Origin: Streptomyces sp. NBC_00425
Lineage (GTDB): Bacteria > Actinomycetota > Actinomycetes > Streptomycetales > Streptomycetaceae
Reading direction: 5' to 3'
Assembly: GCF_036030735.1 (NCBI RefSeq)
Contig: NZ_CP107928.1
Coordinates: 8,122,001 to 8,186,000 of the forward strand
Length of the DNA stretch: 64,000 nucleotides
The position numbers and the translations under genes are program-made. Shown here one piece after another: positions 8,144-16,731 of this stretch. Every line of letters begins with the position of its first letter. Within the stretch, counting starts at the first letter, position 1. The notes beneath the pieces were generated by a model. It was not told the origin of the DNA, did no database searches, and saw only the letters and a program-made list of their open reading frames with translations.

Positions 8144-10417
8144 TCACTGGCCGAATCCGGTGCCGCGCGAGATCCGGGCGTCGTCCACGTGTACTGCCCC
8201 GCGCTCGCCCCCGTTCGAGTACCACGCGACCTTCGCGATCCCCGGCATCGAGGTGCGGAATGCCGCGTCGTTCAGCACGCGATGACCGTCGATGTCCAGG
8301 TCGAAGCGCTGGTTCACGGTGTCCACGGTGAGCGTGACCCGGTACCACTTGCCATTGGTGTACGTACCGAGCACCGTGTCCGTGGTGCCCTTGTACGCGT
8401 GGATCTGGCCGCGCGCGAAGGCGACGCTGACGGCTGGGGCACCGCTGGCGTTGTACAGGTAGGGCAGCCCGAACCAGCCGGCCTGCGTGTCGTTGCGCAT
8501 CACCTGCGTGTCGATGGTCACCACGCCCTGGAGCGGGGTGCTGAAGAGGCGGGCGAGGTTGGTCCCGTCGGTCCCGCCGCCTTCGATGGTGCGGGTCAGC
8601 CGGACGCTCTTGTCGGTGGCGGACGGCGTCTCCACCACGGAGACGTCGTTGTTGGTCGAGATGACCCGCCATCCGTTGGTCCCGTTGGCGAGTGCGCCGG
8701 TCGCCAGGCCGTCGAACGTGTCCGTGAACGCGATGTCGGGCGCGCCGCGTTCGAAGGCACCGATCTCCGGACCGTTCCCGATCGGCACGGTCGCCCCGGC
8801 GTAGTCGAGGCCGCCGTTGCCGGTGACTGTGGCTCCGGCGTCTACGAACACCGATCCCGACTGGAGCGCGAAGTTCGCCGCCGTGCCGAGCCTCGGGCCG
8901 TTCTCGTCGCCGTACGGCCCCGTGACGGAGGCATTCACGAACTGCGGAGCGCCGACCACGGCGTTCGCGTCCGACGCCGGCCGAGTCGTCAGGTTGGACG
9001 AGTATCCGTTGTTGTTGTACGTGATGCTCGACGGTTGTATGAACTGGGGGGCGGACTGACTGGAGACGAACAGGTTGTTGGTGAACGTCGCCTTGCCGGA
9101 GACACCGCCGGTCACCATGTTCTGCGAATTGGTGTTGGCGATGGTGTTGTTGTAGAGGTTCGCCACCGTGCCGCTCTGCTGCGACATGTGGATGTTCCAC
9201 CGCGTGCTGCCGGTGATGACGTTGTAGCGGATCACCACACTGCCGAACTTGACCGCGGAGTTGCACGCGCACAGCAGCATGCCGTCGCCGTTGTCGTGGA
9301 GGTAGTTGTACTGGAACACCTGGTTGGTGGTGCCGATGTCGGGGTCCAGGGCGTTCTGGTCGGCACCGCCCGAGGAGAGGTGGGTGCCCATGATCTCGTT
9401 GTGCTGGACCGTGACGGTGTCGGCCATGTTGGTCTCGACGCCGGAGACACCGACCCGGTCGATCACGTTGCCCTCGACGAGTCCGCCCCGGACGCCGGTG
9501 AGGTAGATGCCGTTGCAGCCGAAGGGGGTGTTGGCCTGCGTGATGTAGTTGCCGCGGAACGTGACGTCGGTGTACGGCGTGTAGGCGGGGTCGGTGGCCG
9601 TGGCGCGCTTGCCCCAGCCGGTGAAGACGGCCCCGGGCGCGTCACCGGCGTACTGCTTGGTGACGATCCCGCTGAACGAGGTGTTCTTGATGGTGGAGTT
9701 CTCGACGGTGATGCCGTCGAGGACCGTGGGGGCGCCGGGCGCGGTGATGTCCTGGACGCCGGTGAGGAAGGCGATGCCGCCGGTGTCCTTCGAGCGGTCC
9801 CAGCCCTGCGCGAAGGTGATGCCCGGCTTGTTGTCGGCGGTGCTGCCGCCGACCCACTTGACCTCGCCGGTGACGTCGTGCACGTCGACCGAGTCGATCA
9901 CGAAGTGGTGCAGGGTCTGGCCGTTGTCACCGTGCACGCCGATGCCGCGGAGGTCGCCGAGCTTCGAACCGTCCGTCGTTCCGGTGGGTACCGCGTTCGA
10001 CACGTCGAGGTTGCGGATCTCCCAGTACTGCTGGTTGTTCAGCCGCACCGCGTCGCCGACTGTGCCCTGGCCCGCGATCTTCGGCTTGGCGCCCGTTCCG
10101 TAGCTGTCGATGGCGATCGGGGCGCCGTCGGCGCCGGACCCCTTCGGCCAGAGCTGGCCGGTCCAGCTGTCACCGGCCTCGAAGCGAATCGTGTCGCCGG
10201 GCTGGAATGTCGTCGCGTTCACCTTGCTCAGCGAGCGCCAGGGCGCGCTGCTGCTGGTTCCGGCGTTGCTGTCGCTGCCGTTCGCGCTCACGAAGTACGT
10301 GGTGCCCGCGGCGAAGGCCCGCTGCGCGGGTATGAGCACGATCGACGCGAGCACGACTGCCAGCGCGCAGAGTGCGGCGGCTGTTGCTTGTGACACAAGT
10401 CTTCGATTGACGGTCAT
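8144..10417 (-). CDS. Secreted right-handed parallel beta-helix protein
   Basis: 757 residues. A signal peptide ends near AQRAFAAG. Residues ~38-75 match the start of secreted beta-helix proteins (TTYFVSANGSDSNAGTSSSA, PWRSL). A long beta-helix repeat region rich in Asn and Gly follows (for example GITVENSTIKNTSFSGIVTK), then a C-terminal beta-sandwich of about 230 residues beginning AFTDTFDGL and containing GKWYRVTLTVD. Such proteins include polysaccharide lyases and glycosidases, but I cannot identify catalytic residues. The frame is open to 11299, but the ATG ending at 10417 has AAGAGGACC upstream and gives a proper signal peptide. It is preceded by a leader of about 290 nt and a promoter/operator at 10697-10744 almost identical to that of the GH59 gene, so the two are probably co-regulated. 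Confidence 0.85.
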   Translation of the reverse strand: MTVNRRLVSQATAAALCALAVVLASIVLIPAQRAFAAGTTYFVSANGSDSNAGTSSSAPWRSLSKVNATTFQPGDTIRFEAGDSWTGQLWPKGSGADGAPIAIDSYGTGAKPKIAGQGTVGDAVRLNNQQYWEIRNLDVSNAVPTGTTDGSKLGDLRGIGVHGDNGQTLHHFVIDSVDVHDVTGEVKWVGGSTADNKPGITFAQGWDRSKDTGGIAFLTGVQDITAPGAPTVLDGITVENSTIKNTSFSGIVTKQYAGDAPGAVFTGWGKRATATDPAYTPYTDVTFRGNYITQANTPFGCNGIYLTGVRGGLVEGNVIDRVGVSGVETNMADTVTVQHNEIMGTHLSSGGADQNALDPDIGTTNQVFQYNYLHDNGDGMLLCACNSAVKFGSVVIRYNVITGSTRWNIHMSQQSGTVANLYNNTIANTNSQNMVTGGVSGKATFTNNLFVSSQSAPQFIQPSSITYNNNGYSSNLTTRPASDANAVVGAPQFVNASVTGPYGDENGPRLGTAANFALQSGSVFVDAGATVTGNGGLDYAGATVPIGNGPEIGAFERGAPDIAFTDTFDGLATGALANGTNGWRVISTNNDVSVVETPSATDKSVRLTRTIEGGGTDGTNLARLFSTPLQGVVTIDTQVMRNDTQAGWFGLPYLYNASGAPAVSVAFARGQIHAYKGTTDTVLGTYTNGKWYRVTLTVDTVNQRFDLDIDGHRVLNDAAFRTSMPGIAKVAWYSNGGERGAVHVDDARISRGTGFGQ

Positions 10418-10696
10418 GGTCCTCTTCTTGTCGTCCGCGGTGGTGAGGTACTGGCTCCTGTCGTGGCGCCTCCGGTCGAGGCGTCGCTTAACGACCCGGG
10501 GCGGGGGCGGTTCGGGACCGTGCGGCGGACACACCCGCGGATGCTTGACGCCACGGGAACCGGGCCGGCCGGACGTGCCCTGTCGGGAGCAGAGATCGCC
10601 GGCGGCTCCAGGCGTCTTGATAGCGGTGTCACAGTGCCCTCCCGGATGTGAAGCCGGCCGTCTGGAAGCCTCGTGCTTGTCCTTGCGGACGTACTG

Positions 10697-10744
10697 GGAA
10701 AACGCATTCCGCGCAGTGTGCCCAGCGGACCTCGAGTGAGTCAA
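10697..10744 (-). promoter_or_regulatory. Promoter with overlapping LacI-type operator for the beta-helix gene
   Basis: On the minus strand there is a -35 TTGACT (10744-10739), an 18-bp spacer, and a -10-like CACACT (10720-10715). The imperfect palindrome GGAATGCGTTTTCC (10710-10697) follows, placed where the transcript should begin. The 18 bases GGGCACACTGCGCGGAAT are identical in the GH59 promoter at 13528-13575, with the same spacing to TTGAC. Confidence 0.7.
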
Positions 10745-10931
10745 GGTTTCGAGCAGATGAACGCGGCAGCGCTGTGGGGGCCTGCCGGAAGCCGACGGCA
10801 CTGGCCGCTCGAGTATCCGTCGCCCGATGGGCGCGGGAGCGCAGGCCGAAGTCAGGCTTCTTGGCGCATGGGCGGGGAGGCCGGCGATGGGGGCCTGCCC
10901 CGCCCATGGGATCGGCCGGGTGCTCAGTCCG

Positions 10932-13409
10932 TCACGAGACCTTGACCAGCCTCCATCGCTGGTTGGTGCTGCCGTTGGTGAACCACTGGTCGATCGGTGT
11001 GCCGTCGGTGGTCTGCGCCTTGTACACGTCGGCCTTGTACCCGTTCGATCGGGACTCGATGGTGTAGGTGCCGCTGCCGGCCGGCGCGATGAGCCATTGC
11101 TGGCTGACGCTCCCGCTGGAAGTCCCCAGCTGCAACTGGGTGCCGGGCCAGGTGGAAGCCGCGTTGATGTCGAGGGCCTTGCCGCTGGTGACACCTGTGA
11201 CGGTGAGGTAGCCGCCGCTGGTGTAGGCCAGCTTCCACTGCTGGTTACCGCTGTTCTGGTCGGTCTTCTGGACGATGGGCGTGCCGTCGCTGGTTCCACC
11301 GTTGGAGGCGGTGAGCGCCTTGCCGCTGCCGACGCTGATGATCTTGTAGGTGCCGGAGAGGTCCGGGACGGTTTCGTGGGTGACGGACAGGTTGGAGTAC
11401 TCGACGGGGTAGTAGCCGGCCGTGCCCAGGCCGACCAGACCCGCGCCGTAGCTCGTGTCGGTGACCGTGCCGACGGTGGTCCCGTCGATCTTGGCGGTGA
11501 TCGTGCTGTCCTGGAAGGTCAGGGCCAGCTTGTGCCAGGTGCCCGTGCCGGGCGCGCTGACCGAACCACTGGCCAGGGTGGTCCAGTTCCACGAGTTGGT
11601 GCCGGTGGTGCCGGTCTTCAGCAGCGACCAGGCTCCGGTGTCGGACAGGCGCAGGTGGTAGGCGTTCAGCCCGGTGCTGAACTTCGACTGAGTGCCCACG
11701 CGGCCGAGAATCTCCGCGGAGCTGCCGCTCTTCTCCAGCAGTACGTCGGAGCTGACCGTGTAGTTGCTCCAGCCGATGTCGCCCATGAGGGTGTAGGGCT
11801 GGACGTCGTTCGAGGCCGGCGCCCACCAGAGGATCGGCTTCGTCGGTGCGGTCTGACGCAGGCACTGGCCGCTGCGGCCCCCGGTGCAGGGGGCGGCCTG
11901 GAATGCACCGTTCATGGAGGCGAAGTACTTCGCCTCCTGCCCGGTGCTGTAGCCGGCGAAGGAGTCCGAGTACGGCATCGAGAGCCGGTTGCGGGTGGGC
12001 GTGGTGGTCGTTCCGGCACCCTGACCGGTGGTGGTGGTCACGGTGTAGACGCGACCGGGGTCCAGGGTGAGCGTGTACGTGCCGCCGGAGGCGGTCAGGT
12101 CGCTGTTCCGCACCATGCGCGGGGTGGCGCCGCCGGGCTGCGACAGGTCGGTGGACCACACGTGCAGGGCTCCGCCGGGCAGGCCGCCAGCGACGTCGAA
12201 GGTGACCGTCTGGGACGCGGTGGCGTCCAGGGTCTCGTAGACGGTGCTCCAGGCGCTCTTGTCGGGCGCGGCGTAGCTGACGTAGCTGCCGTTGGCGCGG
12301 TCGCCGCCGAGGTATCCGGAGGCGGTGTCGAGGTACTTCCAGCCGGGTGAGGTGAACTGTGTGGTCTGGGCGATGGACCAGGCGGTGCGGGACACGCTGT
12401 AGGCGCCGGACCAGGGCTGGTTCGCGGTGATCAGGCCCTGGTCGTGGAAGAAGAGGTTCTGGTAGTCGGCGGCCACCATGGGCCAGTTGATGTACGCGCT
12501 CATCTTGGCGTCGAGGTAGCCGCGGTTGATGGCGCGGGCAACCGGGGCCGCCCCGGTCTCGGCGTTCTCCGAGCCGTTCTCGCTGGCCCAGATCGGCTTG
12601 CCCAGCGACTGGGCGTCGGCGGAGGAGGAACAGGTGGTCATCGCGGACTGGTACGTGCAGGGATAGTGCGCGCCTGCGATGTCCACGGCGTTGTACAGGG
12701 CGCTGCTGTTCTTCATGCCGGTGGCGATGTTCCAGACGGTCTCGTCGCCGCCGACCAGCTTGGTCGAGGCGTAGCCGTTCGCCGCCATGGCCGACTTCAG
12801 GTTCTGGTAGAACCAGGCGCTGTACGTCTTCTCGTTCAGGCCGCCGATGTAGTCGATGGACAGGCCGTGCTGCTTGGCGCAGCCCAGCCAGTCGATCATG
12901 TAGTCGATGCCGTCCTGCGTGTAGAAGTTGCCGTTGCCGATCCAGCCGGGGGCGCCCCAGGCCAGGGCGAAGAGCTTGATGCCGGGGTTGCGGGCCTTGG
13001 CCTGCTCCATCACCCACCACTCGTAGCCGGCGTCGCAGTCGATGTCGCCTTTTGTGTGCTCGAAGCTGATCTCGGAGCCGTCGGTGGAATTGACGTCGCC
13101 GCCGACTTCGACCTTGAGGATCTGCAGGGCGGCGCCGTAACCGGGCTTGAACAGGTAGTCCAGGATCTGGTTGCGCTGGGTGGCCGGGTAGTCGACCAGG
13201 AGGCGGGTGTTGCCACCGCCGCCGCTGATCGCGCCGACGCCGTCGAAGGTGCGCCCTGCGCTGGCTCCGTCGACGGTGATCGCCGTGTTGGTGGCGGCGT
13301 ACGCGGGCGACAGTGCTCGGCCGGTCAGCAGGGCCAGTCCCATGAGCAGGGCGGCCAGGGCCGCCAACCGTCTGATGTGCCTGTCAGGCAGCCCTATGAC
13401 GTGGTGCAC
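10932..13409 (-). CDS. Secreted GH59 galactocerebrosidase-like glycosidase with C-terminal ricin-type lectin
   Basis: 825 residues. A signal peptide ends near SPAYAAT. The catalytic TIM barrel is recognisable by features shared with galactocerebrosidases (GALC, family GH59): FDGVGAISGGGGNTRLL, ILDYLFKPGYGAALQILKVE and GGDVNSTDG. The probable acid/base is Glu193 in IGGLNEKTYS and the nucleophile Glu277 in IWASENGSEN. A GALC-like beta-sandwich follows (~490-690), then a ricin-type CBM13 trefoil (~690-825) with QQWKL, QQWLI and QRWRL repeats. It is predicted to cleave beta-galactosyl residues outside the cell; whether the substrate is a glycolipid or plant galactan cannot be read from the sequence. 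The GTG start has AGGAGG upstream. The promoter/operator is at 13528-13575. Confidence 0.88.
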   Translation of the reverse strand: MHHVIGLPDRHIRRLAALAALLMGLALLTGRALSPAYAATNTAITVDGASAGRTFDGVGAISGGGGNTRLLVDYPATQRNQILDYLFKPGYGAALQILKVEVGGDVNSTDGSEISFEHTKGDIDCDAGYEWWVMEQAKARNPGIKLFALAWGAPGWIGNGNFYTQDGIDYMIDWLGCAKQHGLSIDYIGGLNEKTYSAWFYQNLKSAMAANGYASTKLVGGDETVWNIATGMKNSSALYNAVDIAGAHYPCTYQSAMTTCSSSADAQSLGKPIWASENGSENAETGAAPVARAINRGYLDAKMSAYINWPMVAADYQNLFFHDQGLITANQPWSGAYSVSRTAWSIAQTTQFTSPGWKYLDTASGYLGGDRANGSYVSYAAPDKSAWSTVYETLDATASQTVTFDVAGGLPGGALHVWSTDLSQPGGATPRMVRNSDLTASGGTYTLTLDPGRVYTVTTTTGQGAGTTTTPTRNRLSMPYSDSFAGYSTGQEAKYFASMNGAFQAAPCTGGRSGQCLRQTAPTKPILWWAPASNDVQPYTLMGDIGWSNYTVSSDVLLEKSGSSAEILGRVGTQSKFSTGLNAYHLRLSDTGAWSLLKTGTTGTNSWNWTTLASGSVSAPGTGTWHKLALTFQDSTITAKIDGTTVGTVTDTSYGAGLVGLGTAGYYPVEYSNLSVTHETVPDLSGTYKIISVGSGKALTASNGGTSDGTPIVQKTDQNSGNQQWKLAYTSGGYLTVTGVTSGKALDINAASTWPGTQLQLGTSSGSVSQQWLIAPAGSGTYTIESRSNGYKADVYKAQTTDGTPIDQWFTNGSTNQRWRLVKVS

Positions 13410-13527
13410 GGAAGATCCTCCTGGGAGGGAGTGCGGGTGTGGGTGCGGCTTGCACTGAGACTCGGTGCGGGGCCTGTCGCGTGGATCGCAGAGGGGGCCC
13501 GCCCGGTGGAGGCGTCTCTTCTCAGTG

Positions 13528-13575
13528 GGAAATCGTATTCCGCGCAGTGTGCCCGTCCGTGCTCGAAGGCGTCAA
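13528..13575 (-). promoter_or_regulatory. Promoter with overlapping LacI-type operator for the GH59 gene
   Basis: On the minus strand there is a -35 TTGACG (13575-13570), an 18-bp spacer, and a -10-like CACACT (13551-13546). The imperfect palindrome GGAATACGATTTCC (13541-13528) follows at the expected start point, about 130 nt before the GTG. Layout and core sequence match 10697-10744. The neighbouring LacI regulators at 13673-14707 and 14996-16066 are the natural candidates to bind it. Confidence 0.7.
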
Positions 13576-13672
13576 GCGTCGGTCAGCGGGTAAAAAATGC
13601 GGCTTTGACGTGGCAGGTTCTGGTGCCCGAAGGCGGTGTGCGCGTCGGCGGGAGTGACCGGCTCGGGGCTGT

Positions 13673-14707
13673 TCAGACGACGCGGATCGCGGTGCTGTCG
13701 CGCACCACGACCTGCCCGCGCATCATCAGATGCTCTGCTTCCGTACGGTCCGCGAGTGCGAGGCGGACCGCCTCGGCACCTGCCTGCGCCAGCGGCAACG
13801 ACACGGTCGTCAGCCGCGGTGTCACATCGGTCGCGAGCTCGATGTCGTCGAAACCGGTCACCGAGACCTCGTCCGGCACCGCCACCCCGGCAGTACGGAA
13901 GGCGGACATCGCGCCGATGGCGATGGTGTCGTTGGCGGCGAGGACCGCGTGGGCCGGCTCCAGCCCCTCGGCGACCAACCGGCGCGCCGCGTCGAACCCT
14001 CCCTGGCGGCTCACCGTGCAGTGCGAGACCCGGATGTGCCGCTCCTCGACGCCGCCGTCGCGGAGACCCGCGATGAAGCCCGCGGTACGGGCCGAGACGT
14101 TTCCCTGCCCGCGCGCGCCGGCGAGGATCGTCACATGCCGGTGCCCCGCCCCGGCGACGTAGGTGGCCAACTCCTTCGCAGGGCCGTGATTGTCGAAGCT
14201 GATGGAGTCGAACGGCATGTCGGTGTCACCGACGATCACCACCCGGCCGCCCTCGCGTTCGTAGCCCAGCAACTCGTCGAGCAGGCGCCCGCCGAGGGCC
14301 TTCGTGTCGAGGCGGCTCGAAGTCAGAATGAGCGCACGCGGCCGCAGAGCACGCTGCAACCGGACGGTTTCGAGCTGGCGCTCGGCGGTGCCGTGGGTCG
14401 ACGAGACGGTCACGAACGCACCCGCGTCGCGCGCTCGCCGTTCCATCGCCGCGGCGACCATCCCCATCGACGGAGTCGTGAGATCGTCGCCGACGACCGC
14501 GATCGAGTCGTTCGCGCGCCGCATCGCCCGGGCCGCGGCGTCCGCGGTGTAGCGCAACGCGGCCGCGGCGGAGACGACCCGCTGCCGGTACTCCTCCGCG
14601 ACCGTCCGGGAACTGCCGCCCAGCACTCGCGACGCGGTCGAGACCGACACACCGGCGGCCGCCGCCACGTCACGCAGGGTGACGGTCGGCCTGGCTGAAT
14701 GGGGCAT
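13673..14707 (-). CDS. LacI-family transcriptional regulator
   Basis: 344 residues. The helix-turn-helix is TLRDVAAAAGVSVSTASRVL, followed by a periplasmic-binding-like sensor domain with SISFDNHGPAKELA, NDTIAIGAMSAFR and VTGFDDIELA. The ATG ending at 14707 follows GGGAGGGA, so I prefer it to the GTG seven codons upstream. It is a paralogue of the divergent neighbour at 14996 (shared segments RPRALILTSSR / RPRVIILTGSR and FDDI). It lies directly upstream of the GH59 gene, so it is a strong candidate for control of the GH59 and beta-helix promoters. Confidence 0.92.
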   Translation of the reverse strand: MPHSARPTVTLRDVAAAAGVSVSTASRVLGGSSRTVAEEYRQRVVSAAAALRYTADAAARAMRRANDSIAVVGDDLTTPSMGMVAAAMERRARDAGAFVTVSSTHGTAERQLETVRLQRALRPRALILTSSRLDTKALGGRLLDELLGYEREGGRVVIVGDTDMPFDSISFDNHGPAKELATYVAGAGHRHVTILAGARGQGNVSARTAGFIAGLRDGGVEERHIRVSHCTVSRQGGFDAARRLVAEGLEPAHAVLAANDTIAIGAMSAFRTAGVAVPDEVSVTGFDDIELATDVTPRLTTVSLPLAQAGAEAVRLALADRTEAEHLMMRGQVVVRDSTAIRVV

Positions 14708-14811
14708 CGCGCGTCCCTCCCGCACCACGAAAACGAGCCGCCGCCGACGCTACCCGAGGATGTCCCCGGCCAGGCGGCGGAGGTGTGGACGAAAGTGCCG
14801 GTGAGCGACAC

Positions 14812-14872
14812 GGGATACGGTCGGCCGGACCGAGGGGGGCATGGTCGGCCGGACCGACTCGGGATACGGTCG
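14812..14872. repeat. Interleaved direct repeats between divergent lacI genes
   Basis: GGTCGGCCGGACCGA occurs at 14819-14833 and 14843-14857. The flanking 12-mer GGGATACGGTCG occurs at 14812-14823 and 14861-14872. The inner repeat is itself palindrome-like (TCGG...CCGA). The cluster lies in the 288-bp divergent region between two lacI-type genes and may be an operator array or a small duplication. Confidence 0.5.
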
Positions 14873-14995
14873 CCTGGCTGGTAGGTGGTCACGTCGGCCC
14901 GGTTGGATTCCGTCCCGACGGTCACTCCCCAGGCCGGTGCGCTGCTGCGTCGCACACGCCTTGCGCGCTGGGCGGCTCGGTGCACAATGTGCGGC

Positions 14996-16066
14996 ATGGA
15001 AGATGGAGCGGCAGCGCCTGCGGGGCGTCGCGGGGAGGCCGTATCCGAGGGGCGTCAGGTGACCCTCCATGATGTGGCGCGGACAGCGGGCGTCTCACAG
15101 GCGACGGCGTCGCGCGTGCTCAACGGCAGCGTCCGCAACGTCCGGCAGGAGAACGTCGACCGTGTGCTCACCGCGGCCGCGGAACTGGACTACGCACCGC
15201 ACCTGTCCGCCCAGGCGATCGCGCGGGGTTCGACGAACATCGCCGCGCTGGTCGTCAGCGGTGTCGACGACCCGTACTTCTCCTCCATCGCGGCCGGCGT
15301 GACGCAGGCGGCCGAGGCCGCCGGACTCATCGTGACCATGGCGGTCGCGGACCGCTCGCCGGAGCGGGAACTCCAGATCGTCGGGACGCTGCGCGGCATG
15401 CGCCCCCGCGTCATCATCCTGACCGGCAGCCGCGTCGACGGCGCCGATGCCCGCGACGCACTCGTCGAGGAGCTCCAGGCCTACCGGGAAGCGGGCGGCA
15501 GCGTAGTCCTGATCAGCCAGCACGACCTGCCGTTCCACACCGTCAGCATCGACAACTACGGTGGAGCGCGGCAGCTTGCCCGCGCGCTGGTCGGGCTCGG
15601 CTACCGCCGGTTCGCGGTGGTCCGGGCGGGGACCCACCTCAGGACCTCCCGTGACCGGTGCAGCGGTTTCGTGGAGGGCCTGCGCGAGTTCGGCATCGAC
15701 GTCGACGAGCGGCTGGTGGTCGATGCCGAGCTCAGTCGGCGAGGGGGGTGTGAGGCGGCCCGGGAGCTCGTCCGGCGGGGACTGCACGGTACGGAACTCG
15801 TCTTCGCGGTCAGCGACGTCATGGCGATCGGTGTCATGACCGCATTCCGTGACGCGGGGCTTGTCCCTGGCCGGGACATCGCCGTCGCCGGCTTCGACGA
15901 CATCGGCCCGGCGGTGGACGTCGTCCCGGAGCTGACGTCCGTGACCGTTCCTCTGCAGCAGGTCGGGCTCCGTGCGATGGAGCTCGCGCTCTCCGACGAC
16001 GACGCCCCGCGGATCGTACCGGTCGCCACGAACGTCGTTCTGCGGGCGAGCACACCCCCTCGATGA
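14996..16066 (+). CDS. LacI-family transcriptional regulator
   Basis: 356 residues counted from MEDGAAAPAG. The helix-turn-helix is TLHDVARTAGVSQATASRVL and the hinge region is YAPHLSAQAIARG. The sensor domain has SIDNYGGARQLA, AVSDVMAIGVMTAFRDAG and VAGFDDIGPAVD. No clear ribosome-binding site precedes the ATG at 14996, so the start is uncertain; the frame stays open to 14885 but the upstream residues look non-coding. It is paralogous to, and divergent from, 13673-14707. Target genes are not evident; the GH59/beta-helix operators or genes outside this window are possible. Confidence 0.9.
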   Translation: MEDGAAAPAGRRGEAVSEGRQVTLHDVARTAGVSQATASRVLNGSVRNVRQENVDRVLTAAAELDYAPHLSAQAIARGSTNIAALVVSGVDDPYFSSIAAGVTQAAEAAGLIVTMAVADRSPERELQIVGTLRGMRPRVIILTGSRVDGADARDALVEELQAYREAGGSVVLISQHDLPFHTVSIDNYGGARQLARALVGLGYRRFAVVRAGTHLRTSRDRCSGFVEGLREFGIDVDERLVVDAELSRRGGCEAARELVRRGLHGTELVFAVSDVMAIGVMTAFRDAGLVPGRDIAVAGFDDIGPAVDVVPELTSVTVPLQQVGLRAMELALSDDDAPRIVPVATNVVLRASTPPR

Positions 16067-16216
16067 CCGTGCCGGCTTCTCGCGCGGTGAGCGTCGGCTG
16101 TCCGGCCCTGAGCTGCTCCGCGACCTGACCGACGCCCTCGTGGCCGGTGACGGTCGTCCGGCCTCCCGGGCGCGCCGTAGCCGATGAGCACGGCGCAGTC
16201 ATCGGAGAAGTCCCGC

Positions 16217-16408
16217 TCAGACCAGAGCACGACGTCGAGCCGAGCCGGGGCGGCGGACCATGACCCGGTCCGGAGCGGGCTCAGAGCGATAGCCGCGCGC
16301 GGGCCGCGGTTCGGGGAAGCGCCCCAGCAGCTGTTCCAGAACGAGGCGGGACTCCAACCGGGTCAGTGGTGCGCCGAGGTGGCTGTGGATGCCGCCGCCG
16401 AAGGGCAT
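16217..16408 (-). pseudogene. Cytochrome P450 C-terminal relic
   Basis: The minus-strand frame begins MPFGGGIHSHLGAPLTRLES and continues LVLEQLLGRFPEPRPARGY. This matches the haem-binding loop and following helix of bacterial P450s (F-G-x-G-x-H-x-C-x-G-A-x-L-A-R-x-E). The position of the haem-ligating Cys is His here, and I find no rest of a P450 upstream in any frame. It is therefore a decayed fragment of about 60 codons. Confidence 0.65.
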
Positions 16409-16684
16409 CGGGAGTGGCCTGTTCGTCGGGGATGTCGGTCACGACTTCACGGGCGCGTGCTTCTTGCCTGCGGAGCACTGCAGGAGCGAACCAGCGCCTC
16501 AGACCGTGCGTACGAGAAGGGTCAACCTTTCGGGGCAGGTGCCGGCGTCGCCGGCGACCTCTTCGTAAGCGCTGCCGTCCGCGAGGACGGACTGGGTGCG
16601 GCCGAGCAGGTCTTCCGGGGCAAGTGGACCTCACCTCACCTCGCGTCGCTGACGCGCTGCGAGGTGGAGCGTCTGAGCGGAAAT
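16409..16684. other. No recognisable gene
   Basis: This stretch lies between the P450 relic and the esterase gene. Both strands have open frames, but with Arg/Pro-rich, low-information translations. It is probably eroded coding sequence from the lost P450 gene. A short hairpin (CCCTTG 16685-16690 / CAAGGG 16695-16700) closes it just before the esterase. Confidence 0.5.
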
Positions 16685-16731
16685 CCCTTGCGACCAAGGG
16701 AGGTGATCGCTCTACGGTTGCTCCCGTGACC

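Noticed and set aside
8114..10393. A plus-strand 759-codon frame opposite the beta-helix gene
   Set aside because: Antisense shadow; the minus strand encodes a signal peptide and a recognisable beta-helix protein.
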